Shown here in pieces: positions 15,394-24,934 of a DNA stretch of 64,000 nt (positions are counted from its first letter, which is position 1; every line of letters starts with the position of its first letter). Origin of the DNA: Amycolatopsis azurea DSM 43854 (GTDB lineage: Bacteria; Actinomycetota; Actinomycetes; Mycobacteriales; Pseudonocardiaceae); contig NZ_MUXN01000026.1 of assembly GCF_001995215.1 (NCBI RefSeq), positions 62,001-126,000 on the forward strand. Reading direction: 5' to 3'. The notes under the pieces were generated by a model, which saw only the letters and a list, made by a program, of their open reading frames with translations, was not told the origin of the DNA and searched no databases. The position numbers and the translations under genes were made by a program.

Positions 15394-16311
15394 CTAGACT
15401 GACGTGACGGCGATCGCGTTGTCCTCCAGGGAACCGAAGTAGAGGTTCCCGGCCCGCTCGCGGACCCCGACGAGCACGTGGAACCCGTCGATCTCCCCGC
15501 GCAGTTCGTGGACCTGCTTGCCGTCCGGGGTCACCCCGCGCACGCCGCATTCGCGCGCGGGCGCGGGCTGCAGGGCCGTCGGCAGCGCCCGGACACCGGC
15601 CCGCAGCGGCGCGGGGAGCTTCTGCACCAAGGAAAGCGCGGGCACCTTCGGGCTGGCCACGGTGATCCAGATCAGCCCGTCGCTGCCGGTCGAGATGTTG
15701 TCGGGGTAGCCCCACAGATCGTCGACGAGATAGTCCCGCGTGCCCGCCTTCTCGCCCGTGAGCCACACGCGCGAGACCCGGTAGGCACCGGTCTCGGCAA
15801 CGGCCACATAGGACTCGTCGGGCGGGAGCGCGACGCCGTTGGCGAACTGGAAACCGTCGGCGAGCTGGTCGATCTTCCCGTCAGGGGTCCGGCGCAGCAA
15901 CCGGCCGCCGCCGGTCTGCTCGATCAGGTCGTCGCGCCACTTCTCGATGCCGAAACGCCGTGACGAGTCGGTGAAGTACACGGTCCCGTCGGCGGCCACG
16001 GCCGCGTTGTTGCAGAACACGAAGTCCAGCCCGACCGCCGACGTCGCCAGCGTGGTCATCGCACCGCCCGCGAGCGGCATCGTCAAAAGCCCGGCCTTGG
16101 CGTCGCAGATCAGGAGGTCGTCACCGAAGAACTCCAGCCCCAGCGGCCGGCCGCCGGTGTCGCCGAGGACGTCGATGCGCTTGCCGTCCGGAGAGAGCCG
16201 CAGGATCCGCCCGTCGTCGACACCGGTGTAGATCCGCCCCTGGTCGTCGACCACGACGTCCTCGGGGCCGTGCCCGTTGACCGGGATGACCGTGACCTCG
16301 CCGAACGCCAT
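15394..16311 (-). CDS. SMP-30/gluconolactonase-family protein
   Basis: A 305-residue predicted six-bladed beta-propeller of the SMP-30/strictosidine-synthase-like group: GPEDVVVDDQGRIYTG opens blade one, YFTDSS and FANGVALPPDESYVAVAETG are typical blade motifs, and DLWGYPDNIS carries the expected metal-site Asn/Asp. Family members hydrolyse lactones or related esters. It is the last gene of an SDR/phosphotransferase/phosphatase transcript, 10 bp after the phosphatase. Whether it acts on a lactone here is not known. Confidence 0.82.
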   Translation of the reverse strand: MAFGEVTVIPVNGHGPEDVVVDDQGRIYTGVDDGRILRLSPDGKRIDVLGDTGGRPLGLEFFGDDLLICDAKAGLLTMPLAGGAMTTLATSAVGLDFVFCNNAAVAADGTVYFTDSSRRFGIEKWRDDLIEQTGGGRLLRRTPDGKIDQLADGFQFANGVALPPDESYVAVAETGAYRVSRVWLTGEKAGTRDYLVDDLWGYPDNISTGSDGLIWITVASPKVPALSLVQKLPAPLRAGVRALPTALQPAPARECGVRGVTPDGKQVHELRGEIDGFHVLVGVRERAGNLYFGSLEDNAIAVTSV

Positions 16312-16321
16312 CGCGTGTCTC

Positions 16322-16978
16322 CTAGCGGTAGGTGAGCAGTTTCGCGGCTTCCGCCTCGAAATGCGGATGTTCGTTGAACGACAACAAGGTCACCCCGCCG
16401 CGGCCGGACACCAGTTTCGTGATGCCCGCGTTGACGGTGACCCGGTTCAGCTTCAGCAGTCCCGCTTCGGGCGTGCCCATGAGCGCACCGCAGACCGTCG
16501 CGATCACGCCGCCGGAGCTGAAGACGACGGCGTGCTCGCCCTTGCCCAGCGACGCCACGACATCCGCCAGCGCGCCTCTGACCCGGTCCAAGAACCGAGG
16601 CCAGGTCTCGGCGCACGGACCGGAAGCTCCCGCCTCGACCCAGGCGCTCAAGGCACCGTCCAAAGCGGACTGATACGCCCGTGAATCGTTCTGTCGCGCA
16701 CCATCCGCGTGATGCTTCGCGATGTCGACGTGGTCGTACTCGTTCCAGCGCTCGTCCTCGACGACGGCGATCCCGGAGCCGAGCACCTTCAACGCCGTCG
16801 CGGCCGTGTCCCGTTGACGGGCAAGGGAACCCGCTCGCGCTTGAGTGAAGTCGACGCCGCGTCGCAGCAGTTCCTCACCGACCACAGTGGACTGTTCGAA
16901 GCCGCGCGGCGAGAGCTGGTCGTAGTTCTCCGCGCCGAACGACGCCTGCCCGTGCCGGACCAGGTAGATCGCGCCCAT
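16322..16978 (-). CDS. Histidine phosphatase family protein
   Basis: A 218-residue member of the phosphoglycerate-mutase-like histidine phosphatase family. The catalytic RHG motif is at the N-terminus (YLVRHGQASFG), a conserved arginine lies in SLARQRDTAATAL, and the second catalytic histidine region is replaced by VVFSSGGVIATV, where a histidine would often stand. This makes activity uncertain, although the SSG variant is common in this subgroup. The gene starts directly after the phosphotransferase stop with no gap, so the two are co-transcribed. The substrate is unknown. Confidence 0.82.
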   Translation of the reverse strand: MGAIYLVRHGQASFGAENYDQLSPRGFEQSTVVGEELLRRGVDFTQARAGSLARQRDTAATALKVLGSGIAVVEDERWNEYDHVDIAKHHADGARQNDSRAYQSALDGALSAWVEAGASGPCAETWPRFLDRVRGALADVVASLGKGEHAVVFSSGGVIATVCGALMGTPEAGLLKLNRVTVNAGITKLVSGRGGVTLLSFNEHPHFEAEAAKLLTYR

Positions 16979-18043
16979 CTACGCCCGCCCTTCCGCGATG
17001 ATCCGGCGGCAGCGCCCGTCCAGATAGCCGACGAACCGCCAGAGATCCTTCAGCGCCGGCTTGGTCGTCTGTCCCGCGTGGAACCGGTAGTAGATCTGCT
17101 GGATCACCACCGCGAGCCGGAACAGGCCGTACACCTCGTAGAACGTCCAGTCGCCGATCGCGAGACCGGATCGCTCCGCGTACCGCCGGACGAATTCCTC
17201 GCGCGTGTACATCCCCGGCACGTGCGTCGGCTGACGGCGGCTGAGCTTCATGACGTCGTCATCGTCGTCCTGCACCCAGTACGCGAGGGTGCTGCCGAGT
17301 TCCATCAGCGGATCGCCGAGGGTGGCCATCTCCCAGTCGAGGACGCCGATGATGCCGAGGTCGTCGTCGAGCACCAGGTTGTCGAGCCGGTAGTCGTTGT
17401 GGATCAGGCAGATCTTGACCTCGGACGGCTGGTTCTCCTTCAGCCACGCCATCACCTCGGCGCAGTCCGGGACGTTCTCCGTGCGCGCCTTGAGGAACCG
17501 CTCCGACCAGCCGCGCACCTGCCGCTCGACGTACCCGGCTCCCTTGCCGAGGTCGGCCAGCCCGGCGGCTTCGACGTCGACGGCGTGCAGCTCCACCAGC
17601 CTGTCGACGACCTTGCCGCACAGCTCGCGCGCGCTCTCCGGCGGCAACGCGAAACCGGCGGGCAGGTCTCCGCGCAGGATCAGGCCTTCGAGGCGTTCCA
17701 TCACGTAGAAGTCGCCGCCGAGCACGGATTCGTCGTCACAGAAGGCGAGGACCTCGGGCACGTAGGGGAAGACCGGCCGCAACGCCTGCTGGACCCGGAA
17801 CTCGCGGCGCATGTCGTGCGCGGACGCCGCCTTGTGCCCCAGCGGCGGGCGACGAAGGATCAGCTCCCGGTCCGGATAGGTCAGCAGGTACGTGAGATTC
17901 GAGGCACCGCCGGGGAACTGGCGGACCTCAGGCGGCACGTCGCCGAGTCCGGGCACCCGTCCGGCCAGCCAGGCGTGCACCGCGGCGGGGTCGAACGCGT
18001 CCTCGCCGCGTACCTCGACGGTCTTGTCCGCGGCCAGGGTCAC
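16979..18043 (-). CDS. Phosphotransferase family protein (ACAD10/APH-like)
   Basis: A 354-residue kinase-like protein of the aminoglycoside phosphotransferase superfamily, of the type found beside acyl-CoA metabolism genes. The catalytic loop is CLIHNDYRLDNLVLDDD (H-N-D with downstream N) and the metal-binding motif is GVLDWEMATLGDP, both intact. The N-terminal lobe shows GGASNLTYLL, a nucleotide-loop-like stretch. I place the start at GTG 18043, which overlaps the SDR stop as GTGA and has AGGAAG upstream. A longer reading would extend into the SDR gene. The phosphate acceptor is unknown. Confidence 0.82.
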   Translation of the reverse strand: MTLAADKTVEVRGEDAFDPAAVHAWLAGRVPGLGDVPPEVRQFPGGASNLTYLLTYPDRELILRRPPLGHKAASAHDMRREFRVQQALRPVFPYVPEVLAFCDDESVLGGDFYVMERLEGLILRGDLPAGFALPPESARELCGKVVDRLVELHAVDVEAAGLADLGKGAGYVERQVRGWSERFLKARTENVPDCAEVMAWLKENQPSEVKICLIHNDYRLDNLVLDDDLGIIGVLDWEMATLGDPLMELGSTLAYWVQDDDDDVMKLSRRQPTHVPGMYTREEFVRRYAERSGLAIGDWTFYEVYGLFRLAVVIQQIYYRFHAGQTTKPALKDLWRFVGYLDGRCRRIIAEGRA

Positions 18044-18792
18044 CCGAACTTCCTCAACACCGACACCGGCACGAACCGGAACACCTTCGCGAGCAGGCTC
18101 CACGGCCACGACGGCACGAACGCCTTCGCCTTCTCGGTTTCGATCGCCTTGACCAGCGCCTGCGCGCCCGCCTCCGCCTTGGTGGCGAGCGGGATCTTCG
18201 AGATGTCCACGTTCATTTCCGACTCGATGAAGCCGGGCAGCAGCTGGGTGACCTTGATCGGCGTCTTCATCAGCTCGATCCGGGTGCCCTCGGTCAGCGC
18301 CGAGACGCCCGCCTTGGAGGCGGCGTACGCGGTCAGATTGCCGGGGAAGGCGCGAAGTGCGGAGAAAGAGGAGACCACGACGAGGTGGCCTTCCTTCTGC
18401 TTGCGGAAGATGCCGACGGCGGCCTCGATCTGGGCGGCCGCGGCGAGGAAGTTCGTCTGGAGGGTCTGGCGGTTGGCGTCGAACCGGCCGGAGCCGATCG
18501 GCTGCCCCTTGCCGAGGCCCGCGTTCACGATCACGCGGTCGAGGGAGCCGAGCTCTTCACGGAACTCCTCGAAGACGGTGAAGACCTGGTCGTGGTCGTT
18601 CACGTCCAGCTTCCGGGTGACCACGGTGATGCCGGGATACGCCTTCTTGAGTTCGGCGGCGAGGGCGTCGAGCCGGTCGACACGGCGGGCGGCCAGCGCC
18701 AGATTGCGGCCTCTGGCGGCGTACTGCCTGGCCATTCCCTCGCCGAGTCCGGAGCTCGCCCCGGTGATCAGGATGTTCTTCCGCAGGACCAT
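18040..18792 (-). CDS. SDR-family oxidoreductase
   Basis: A 250-residue short-chain dehydrogenase with the cofactor motif ITGASSGLGEGMA near the start, VNAG at about 90 and the catalytic YAASKAG. The C-terminus (SWPWSLLAKVFRFVPVSVLRKFG) is hydrophobic and resembles membrane-associated SDRs. It is the first gene of a four-gene transcript with the phosphotransferase, phosphatase and SMP-30 protein. A TetR-type palindrome lies 10 bp upstream of its start. The substrate is unknown, but lipid or acyl metabolism is plausible from the neighbours. Confidence 0.85.
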   Translation of the reverse strand: MVLRKNILITGASSGLGEGMARQYAARGRNLALAARRVDRLDALAAELKKAYPGITVVTRKLDVNDHDQVFTVFEEFREELGSLDRVIVNAGLGKGQPIGSGRFDANRQTLQTNFLAAAAQIEAAVGIFRKQKEGHLVVVSSFSALRAFPGNLTAYAASKAGVSALTEGTRIELMKTPIKVTQLLPGFIESEMNVDISKIPLATKAEAGAQALVKAIETEKAKAFVPSWPWSLLAKVFRFVPVSVLRKFG

Positions 18793-18801
18793 GGCTGGAG
18801 C

Positions 18802-18815
18802 TTACCGGTTGGTAA
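18802..18815. promoter_or_regulatory. TetR-type operator upstream of SDR operon
   Basis: TTACC-GGTT-GGTAA is a perfect 5-bp inverted repeat with a 4-bp spacer just upstream of the SDR start. The TTAC/GTAA half-sites are common for TetR regulators of lipid genes. The matching regulator is not in this neighbourhood. Confidence 0.5.
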
Positions 18816-18840
18816 CAAGTCCGGCGCCCCTCGGACGGAT

Positions 18841-18877
18841 GGCTGCCCCCGGCGCCTGGAGTTCGCCGGGGGCAGCC
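18841..18877 (-). terminator. Terminator of the subtilisin gene
   Basis: A perfect 14-bp stem, GGCTGCCCCCGGCG (18841-18854) with CGCCGGGGGCAGCC (18864-18877), surrounds a 9-base loop 15 bp past the protease stop. It is extremely GC-rich and lacks a U tract, as usual in these genomes. Confidence 0.8.
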
Positions 18878-18891
18878 TGTCCGATAGGGCT

Positions 18892-20142
18892 TTACTTCAC
18901 CTGGAGCAGCTTGTTCGCGGTGCCCCCGGTCGGGTTGCTGATCTTGCCGTCGGCAGCCGCCGCGACCAGGCCTTCGGAGACCTGGGCCGGGGTGGCGTCA
19001 GGGTGAGCCGAGAGGTACAGCGCGGCAGCGCCGGCGACGTGCGGCGAAGCCATCGAGGTGCCGCTGATGGTGTTCGTGGCGTCGTCACCGGTGCCCCACG
19101 ACGACGTGATGTCGACACCCGGGGCGTACAGGTCCACGACCGAACCGTAGTTCGAGAAGCTGGCCTGCTTGTCGGTCTTGTCGCTGGCGGCCACCGTGAT
19201 GGCCTCCTTGACGCGGGCCGGGGAGGTGGTGCCGGCGTCGGAGGACTCGTTGCCCGCCGCGAGCGCGAAGGTCACGCCCTTGCCGATGGCCCCGCGAACC
19301 GCCTCGTCCAGAGCGTCGTCCGCGCCACCGCCCAGGCTCATGTTGGCGACCGACGGGGCCTTGGCGTTCGCCGCGACCCAGTCGACACCGGCGACGACAC
19401 CCTCGGTGGTGCCGCTGCCGTTGGCGTCCAGCACGCGGACGCCGACGATCTTGACGCCCTTGGCCAGGCCGTGCTCCGTGCCGCCGATGGTGCCGGCGAC
19501 GTGCGTGCCGTGACCGTGCTCGTCCTGGGGGGTGTCGTCGTTGTCGATGAAGTCCTTGCCGCCGGTCGCGCGGTCACCGAAGTCCTTGTGCGAACCGCGA
19601 ACGCCGGTGTCGATGACGTAGGCGGTGACGTTGTCGGCCTTCGTCGGGTAGGTGTACTTGTCGTCGAGCGGCAGGTCCGCCTGGTCGACGCGGTCCAGGC
19701 CCCACGACGGCGGGTTGTCCTGGGTCTCGCTGATCTTGAACGTCTTGTTCTGGACGACGTACGCGACCTGCGGGTCGGCGGCGAGCCGCTTGGCGGCGGC
19801 CTCGTCGGCCTTGATCGAGAAGCCGTTCAGCGCCGAGCCGAACGTGCGGGACAGCGTGGTGCCGTACTGACCGGTGAGGCCCTGCGCCTTCGAGGCGACG
19901 TTCGCGGTGACCTCGCTCGCCGCGGCCACGCCCTGGCCGACCGCGGTGGGCTTGAGGACGACGATGTAGCTGCCGCCGACCGCGTTGGCCACCCCCGCGT
20001 CGCGGATCTCGCCCTGCTGGTCGGCGTTGGCCGCACCCGCGCCGAACGTGGCGACAGCCGCGGTCACACCGGCGAGCGCGACGCCCGCCACGAGGCCGCT
20101 ACGGGTCTTTCGGGACTTCAGGTTCTTCCGGGACTTGCTCAC
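18892..20142 (-). CDS. Secreted S8-family (subtilisin/proteinase K-like) protease
   Basis: A 416-residue preproprotein. Residues ~1-38 form a signal peptide (basic start, hydrophobic core GLVAGVALAGVTAAVATFGAG, AANA cleavage site). An I9-type inhibitor prodomain follows (YIVVLKPTAV, ending near AYVVQNKTF). The mature subtilase has an intact triad: Asp in VIDTGVRGSHKDFG, His in GHGTHVAG and Ser in SGTSMASPHVAG. It probably degrades extracellular protein. I start it at GTG 20142, preceded by AGGAAGGGA. An upstream reading would add 32 residues that do not suit a signal peptide. Confidence 0.92.
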   Translation of the reverse strand: MSKSRKNLKSRKTRSGLVAGVALAGVTAAVATFGAGAANADQQGEIRDAGVANAVGGSYIVVLKPTAVGQGVAAASEVTANVASKAQGLTGQYGTTLSRTFGSALNGFSIKADEAAAKRLAADPQVAYVVQNKTFKISETQDNPPSWGLDRVDQADLPLDDKYTYPTKADNVTAYVIDTGVRGSHKDFGDRATGGKDFIDNDDTPQDEHGHGTHVAGTIGGTEHGLAKGVKIVGVRVLDANGSGTTEGVVAGVDWVAANAKAPSVANMSLGGGADDALDEAVRGAIGKGVTFALAAGNESSDAGTTSPARVKEAITVAASDKTDKQASFSNYGSVVDLYAPGVDITSSWGTGDDATNTISGTSMASPHVAGAAALYLSAHPDATPAQVSEGLVAAAADGKISNPTGGTANKLLQVK

Positions 20143-20402
20143 TGGTTCCCTTCCTGCCGCGCCGTGCGGATCACCCGGGAGGATGATCGTTGCTGAGGCC
20201 ATGCAAACCGGTGCGCCAGGTGGCGGGCAATGATTCACAGTTACCAGTACTAGGCCAAAAGGAGTAGTGACGCTCGTCCGGAAAGTCGTTTTCTCCTGGC
20301 AGAAGGCGCCCCTGGAGTGTTACCCCCGACTGATAAAGTTATTCGTGTTGTTATCAACCGGACGGTGTCAAGAAACGGCAGGCGGGGGCGGTCGGGCGAC
20401 AT

Positions 20403-21353
20403 ATGGTGGCGGGGAGCACGGCGGACCGAGTGACCACGGACGATGAAGAGGAGCCGCGTACCGCGTTCGCCACCGCGTTGCGATCGGCCATCGCCACCAG
20501 CGGACTGAGTCTCGACCGTATCCAAGCGCGGCTTCTGGCTCGAGGCGCGTCGGTCAGCGTCACCGCATTGAGTTACTGGCAGTCCGGGAAACGCCAGCCC
20601 GAACGGCAGAGTTCGCTGTCCGCGGTCCGGGTCCTCGAGGAGGTCCTGGCGATTCCCGCCGGTTCACTGCTCAGCCTGCTGCCGCCGCCGCGGCCGCGTG
20701 GGGCGTCGTCACGCCGGAGCCGGGCCACCACCGAGCAGCCGCTGACCTTCCCACTCGAAGCGCTCCAGGCGCTGCTGGAGAAGGTCGGCGCGCCCAACGC
20801 GCTCGAACAACACCATCAGCTGAAACTGGTCGGCCTGCACGACCTGTGCGAGATCGCCGAGGACGGCGGGCAGCGCGCGGTGACCGCGCGGGCGGTGTTC
20901 CAGGCGGGCGCGGACGGGCAGGACCGCTGGCTGCTGGTCTACGCCCAGGGCGATCCCGAAGCCGGGCCGCCGGTGCTGAACACACTGCGCAACTGCCACG
21001 TCGGCCGCGCCGAAGTCGACGACGAGCACGGGCTCACCGTGGCCGAACTGCTCTTCGACCGGCCCATCGACCGCGGTGAGACGCACCTGATCGAGTACTC
21101 CCTGACCAACCCCGGGCCGCCGTACCCGGAGTGCCGGAACACGCATTACCGCGAGTTCCGGCGCCCCGTCCGCGAGTACCTGCTGGAGATCCGGTTCGAT
21201 CCGGACACGATCCCCACCAAGTGCTGGCAGTACTCCCGGCAAGGAACCTCGCCGCTTGACCGGAAAGAACTCACCCTGGACCAAGGCAGCGGCGTCCACG
21301 CCGTCGCGCTCGACTTCGGCCCCGGGGTGTTCGGCATCGACTGGGAGTACTAG
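20403..21353 (+). CDS. XRE-like HTH regulator with unknown C-terminal domain
   Basis: A 316-residue protein. Residues ~20-92 look like a lambda-repressor-type HTH (FATALRSAIATSGLSLDRIQ, SVTALSYWQSGKRQPER). Residues ~110-316 form a domain I cannot name, with LIEYSLTNPGPPYPECRNTHYREF and many aromatic and charged residues. It may be a sensing domain. Proteins of this layout occur in other actinomycetes as orphan regulators. It diverges from the protease gene 260 bp away, and its stop overlaps that of the acyl-CoA ligase by 4 bp. Several alternative starts (GTG 20406, GTG 20430) are possible. Confidence 0.65.
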   Translation: MVAGSTADRVTTDDEEEPRTAFATALRSAIATSGLSLDRIQARLLARGASVSVTALSYWQSGKRQPERQSSLSAVRVLEEVLAIPAGSLLSLLPPPRPRGASSRRSRATTEQPLTFPLEALQALLEKVGAPNALEQHHQLKLVGLHDLCEIAEDGGQRAVTARAVFQAGADGQDRWLLVYAQGDPEAGPPVLNTLRNCHVGRAEVDDEHGLTVAELLFDRPIDRGETHLIEYSLTNPGPPYPECRNTHYREFRRPVREYLLEIRFDPDTIPTKCWQYSRQGTSPLDRKELTLDQGSGVHAVALDFGPGVFGIDWEY

Positions 21354-22984
21354 TGGAGCTTGTTCCGCAGCACCTTCCCGGTCGCGTTGCGCGGTAGTTC
21401 GTCGAGGAACTCCACGTCGCGCGGCACCTTGTAGCGGGCGAGGTTCGCCTTGACGTACTCGCGCACGCCGTCGACGTCCAGGTCCGACTTCTCGGCCCGC
21501 ACGACGAACGCCTTCAGCCGCTGACCGAACTCGGGATCCTCGACGCCGACGACCGCGGCCTCGAGCACGTCCTCGCGTTCGACCAGCAGGTTCTCCACCT
21601 CGATCGGGAACACGTTCTCGCCGCCGGAGACGATCATCTCGTCGTCACGGCCGTCGATGAACAGCAGGCCGTCCTCGTCGAAGTGGCCGACGTCGCCGCT
21701 GGAGAGCAGGCCGTCGATGATCTCCTTGTTGCGCCCGTCGGTGTAGCCCTGGAAGCTCAGCCCGCTGCCGACGAACACCCGGCCGGTGACGTGCGGCTCG
21801 GTGATCTTGCCGCCCTTCTCGTCGTACAGCGCGACCTTGCAGCCCACCGGCGCGCGGCCGACCGTGCCCGGCGCCTTGCGCCAGTCCTCGGGGGTCGCGA
21901 CCGTCGCGACCGCGACCTCGGTCGAGCCGTAGAGGTTGTGCACGACGTCGCCGAACGCGGCGGTCGCGCGGTTCCCGAGGTCCGGGGACAGCGCGGAGCC
22001 GGCGACGAAGATGATCCGCAAGCACGACGTGTCGTACTTGGCGCGGACCTCTTCGGGCAGGTCGACGATCCGCTGCAGCATCGTCGGCACGAGGACCAAC
22101 GTGGTGCATCCGTTCTCCGCGACCCCGCGCAGCGTCTCCTCCGGCACGAACTTGCGCCGCATGACGACCTTCGAGCCGAGCGCGAAGGACAGGATGAACT
22201 GCGACAAGCCGGTGCCGTGGAACAGCGGCGCGCCCATGTAGGTCGCTTCGCCGGTGCGCAGCGGGATGCGGTCGAGGAACTGAGCGGAGGCGAGCGCGGA
22301 GGTGTGCGGCCGCGGCGCGCCCTTCGGCGTCCCGGTGGTGCCGCTGGTCAGCAGGATGAACCCGCCCGGTTTGGCGGGCGCGGGCCACGCGCGGTCGTCG
22401 GTGCTGGCCACCAGTTCGGTGACGACCGGGATGTCGCGGGGGCGCGCGGTGTCCGAATCGACCCACGCGAGGTAGTGGTCGACCTCGCCCTCGACCGCGT
22501 CCAGCAGGTCGGTGAACTCCTGGTCGTACACGAGCGCGGTGACACCTTCGCGCTTCGCGACGTCCGCGAGCTGCGGTTTGGCGAACCCGGTGTTCATCAG
22601 CAGCAGCTTCGCGCCGAGCTTGCCGGAGGCGAGCATCGTCAGCACGAGACCCCGGTGGTCGCGGCAGAGCGCGGCGATCACCGAACCGGGGCCGAGCCCG
22701 CGTTCGGACCACGCCCTGGCCAGCGCGTTCGACTGGGTGTCGAGCTGTTTGAAGGTCAGCGGGCCGAGCTCGTCGATGATGCCGGTCGCGGTCGGGTCCC
22801 GGCGGGCGGCGATCATGTTCGCCCCGGCGAACGGACCCCACTTCCGCACCATGACCAGCGAACGCAGGCCTTCGTCGACCCTCGGGATCGGGAGCAGGCC
22901 CGCTTGGCGCATCACGTCGATGCTGCGCACGGTCTCGGTCACCTTGCCCGCCACCAGGGTGGCGAGGCCGGTGGGGTTTCTCAT
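21350..22984 (-). CDS. Acyl-CoA synthetase (FadD-type)
   Basis: A 544-residue AMP-forming acyl-CoA ligase of the kind that activates fatty or other carboxylic acids. The P-loop LLTSGTTGTPKG, the YGSTEVA motif, SSGDVGHFDEDGLLFIDGRDDEMI and the terminal catalytic lysine in PRNATGKVLRNKL are all present. An N-terminal stretch of about 50 residues precedes the adenylation domain, as in actinobacterial FadD12-like enzymes. ATG 22984 has GGAGGTG upstream and is preferred over an earlier in-frame start. The substrate chain cannot be told from sequence. Confidence 0.88.
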   Translation of the reverse strand: MRNPTGLATLVAGKVTETVRSIDVMRQAGLLPIPRVDEGLRSLVMVRKWGPFAGANMIAARRDPTATGIIDELGPLTFKQLDTQSNALARAWSERGLGPGSVIAALCRDHRGLVLTMLASGKLGAKLLLMNTGFAKPQLADVAKREGVTALVYDQEFTDLLDAVEGEVDHYLAWVDSDTARPRDIPVVTELVASTDDRAWPAPAKPGGFILLTSGTTGTPKGAPRPHTSALASAQFLDRIPLRTGEATYMGAPLFHGTGLSQFILSFALGSKVVMRRKFVPEETLRGVAENGCTTLVLVPTMLQRIVDLPEEVRAKYDTSCLRIIFVAGSALSPDLGNRATAAFGDVVHNLYGSTEVAVATVATPEDWRKAPGTVGRAPVGCKVALYDEKGGKITEPHVTGRVFVGSGLSFQGYTDGRNKEIIDGLLSSGDVGHFDEDGLLFIDGRDDEMIVSGGENVFPIEVENLLVEREDVLEAAVVGVEDPEFGQRLKAFVVRAEKSDLDVDGVREYVKANLARYKVPRDVEFLDELPRNATGKVLRNKLH

Positions 22985-23132
22985 CCGGGCACCTCCGTTG
23001 CTGCTGCGGCGAGACACCATGCCGACGGCGTTCGCGTACCGGCGGTATGGGTTGCTACTCGACAGTAGCCGACCGATAGCGCAGGCGCACTAGCCGTCTG
23101 GTGACAGAAATGTCGGTGGGAACCACCACAAT

Positions 23133-24839
23133 GTGAGTGTGCAGGCGATCGCAGGTCAAGAGGAAGATGGCGACTTCGCGATCTCGATTTCCGGACAGCC
23201 GCCGCGGCTCGGGCTGAAGATCCCGGAGTTCGTGGACGAAGTACGGCGGGTGGAGGCCGAGCACTCGCCCCGGTGGGTGTTCCCGTCGGTCGAACAGGCG
23301 TATCCGGCGCTGATCAAGGCCGGCGTCCGGGTGCGGCGGTGTCACGACCTGGCACTGACCGAGGGGCTGCTGCTGGCGCACGAGGGCCGCCCCAAGGAGT
23401 CGCGAAGCCTGCGCGCGGCGCTGGCCAGGGCGAACGGCGAGGAACCGCCCGCCGACGAGCCGCCGCTGTGGGCCGAGGAGGACCAGCCGACGCTGTTCGA
23501 GACGCGCGGCCCTCGGCTGCCCTCCGGCGTCACGCTGGTCGACGCGGCACGCCGGGTGCTGGCCGAACAGGAGAAGCGGGTCGCGCTCACCGAGCATCCG
23601 GAGCGGCTCCGGCTGCTCTTCGCGGCCGAGTCGGCGAGCGCGCTGGCAGCCGCGGAGATGTCGGCCGACGGGCTGCCATGGCGGGCGGACCTGCACCTCG
23701 AACTACTGGCCGAGCAGCTCGGCCCCCGCGTCCCGGCCGGGCATCGGCCGAAGAAGCTGGTCGAACTGGCGGCGAAGATCAGCGAGGCGTTCGGCGGGCG
23801 CCCGGTCAACCCGGACGCCCCGGCCAGCGTCGTCCGCGCGCTCGGGCGGGAGGGCATCGAGGTCACGTCGGCCAGGAAGTACCTGCTGCGCGACATCGAC
23901 CACCCCGCCGTCCCGCCGCTGCTGGAGTACAAGGAACTCTCGCGGCTGCATTCGGCCAACGGCTGGACCTGGCTCGACGAGTGGGTGCACGACGGCCGGT
24001 TCCGTCCGCACTACATCGTCGGCGGGGTCGTTTCCGGCCGCTGGGCGAGCCGGGGCGGGGGCGCGCTGCAGATCCCGAAGGTGCTGCGGACCTGCGTCCG
24101 GGCCGATCCGGGCTGGAAACTGGTGGTCGCCGACGCCGCTCAGCTGGAGCCGCGTGTGCTGACGGCGTTGTCCGGGGATCGCAAGCTGGCCGACGTCGCC
24201 GCGGCCACGGATCTGTACGCGAGCCTGGCCGAGGCCATGTTCTCCGGGGTGCGCCGCGTGCCGGTGCCCGCTTGGGACGACAGGGATGACCGGGACAGGG
24301 CGAAGATCGCGATGCTGTCGGCGATGTACGGCGGCACCTCGGGTGAGGCAGGACCGCTGCTGGCGTTGCTGCGGACCAGGTTCCCGGACGCGGTGTCCTA
24401 TGTGGAGCGTGCCGCGCAGGCCGGTGAACGCGGTGAGCGCGTCCGCTCCCGGCTGGGCCGGACCTCCCCCGCCCCGTCGGAGGCCTGGCGCGCGCTGACC
24501 GGCGGCGTCGCGGAAGACGAGGCGGGCGAACTGAAGGCGCGCCAGGCGTCCCGCAACTGGGGCCGGTTCACCCGGAACTTCGTCGTGCAGGCGAGCGCGG
24601 CGGACATGACCGCGGTCCTGCTGGCGACCCTGCGCGGGAAGCTCCCCTCCCCCGCGCACCTGGTGTTCTTCCAGCACGACGAGGTCCTGGTGCACACCCC
24701 CGCCGAGTTCGCCGACGAGGTCTCGCAGTCCATTGTGGACAGCATGACCGAGGCGGCGCGGATGCTGTTCGGGACCGCCTGCCCGGTCCGGTTCCCGTTG
24801 CACATCGCCGCCGTGGACACCTACGCCGACGCGAAGTGA
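23133..24839 (+). CDS. Family-A-like DNA polymerase (bifunctional exonuclease/polymerase type)
   Basis: A 568-residue actinobacterial protein of the kind annotated as bifunctional 3'-5' exonuclease/DNA polymerase. The polymerase part has family-A motifs: motif A as VVADAAQLEPRVLTAL, the O-helix pattern R-x3-K-x7-YG (RAKIAMLSAMYGG) and motif C as FFQHDEVLV. The N-terminal ~200 residues are short compared with a full PolI exonuclease, and I cannot see a convincing DEDD set. It is a stand-alone gene starting at GTG 23133. It may be an accessory repair polymerase, and its cellular role is not established. Confidence 0.75.
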   Translation: MSVQAIAGQEEDGDFAISISGQPPRLGLKIPEFVDEVRRVEAEHSPRWVFPSVEQAYPALIKAGVRVRRCHDLALTEGLLLAHEGRPKESRSLRAALARANGEEPPADEPPLWAEEDQPTLFETRGPRLPSGVTLVDAARRVLAEQEKRVALTEHPERLRLLFAAESASALAAAEMSADGLPWRADLHLELLAEQLGPRVPAGHRPKKLVELAAKISEAFGGRPVNPDAPASVVRALGREGIEVTSARKYLLRDIDHPAVPPLLEYKELSRLHSANGWTWLDEWVHDGRFRPHYIVGGVVSGRWASRGGGALQIPKVLRTCVRADPGWKLVVADAAQLEPRVLTALSGDRKLADVAAATDLYASLAEAMFSGVRRVPVPAWDDRDDRDRAKIAMLSAMYGGTSGEAGPLLALLRTRFPDAVSYVERAAQAGERGERVRSRLGRTSPAPSEAWRALTGGVAEDEAGELKARQASRNWGRFTRNFVVQASAADMTAVLLATLRGKLPSPAHLVFFQHDEVLVHTPAEFADEVSQSIVDSMTEAARMLFGTACPVRFPLHIAAVDTYADAK

Positions 24840-24897
24840 GCCGCATTTATTGGGGGGTAAGGCAAACGTGTCCTGTCGGGTGCCGAGCCTGGGTGGA

Positions 24898-24934
24898 GGG
24901 GACTTTCCCCTCATCGCACGCGCGGAAAGTCCCC
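24898..24934. terminator. Hairpin after the polymerase gene
   Basis: GGGGACTTTCC (24898-24908) pairs with GGAAAGTCCCC (24924-24934) around a 15-base loop. It is one of several hairpins in the 443-bp gap between the convergent polymerase and helicase genes. That gap holds no gene. Confidence 0.6.
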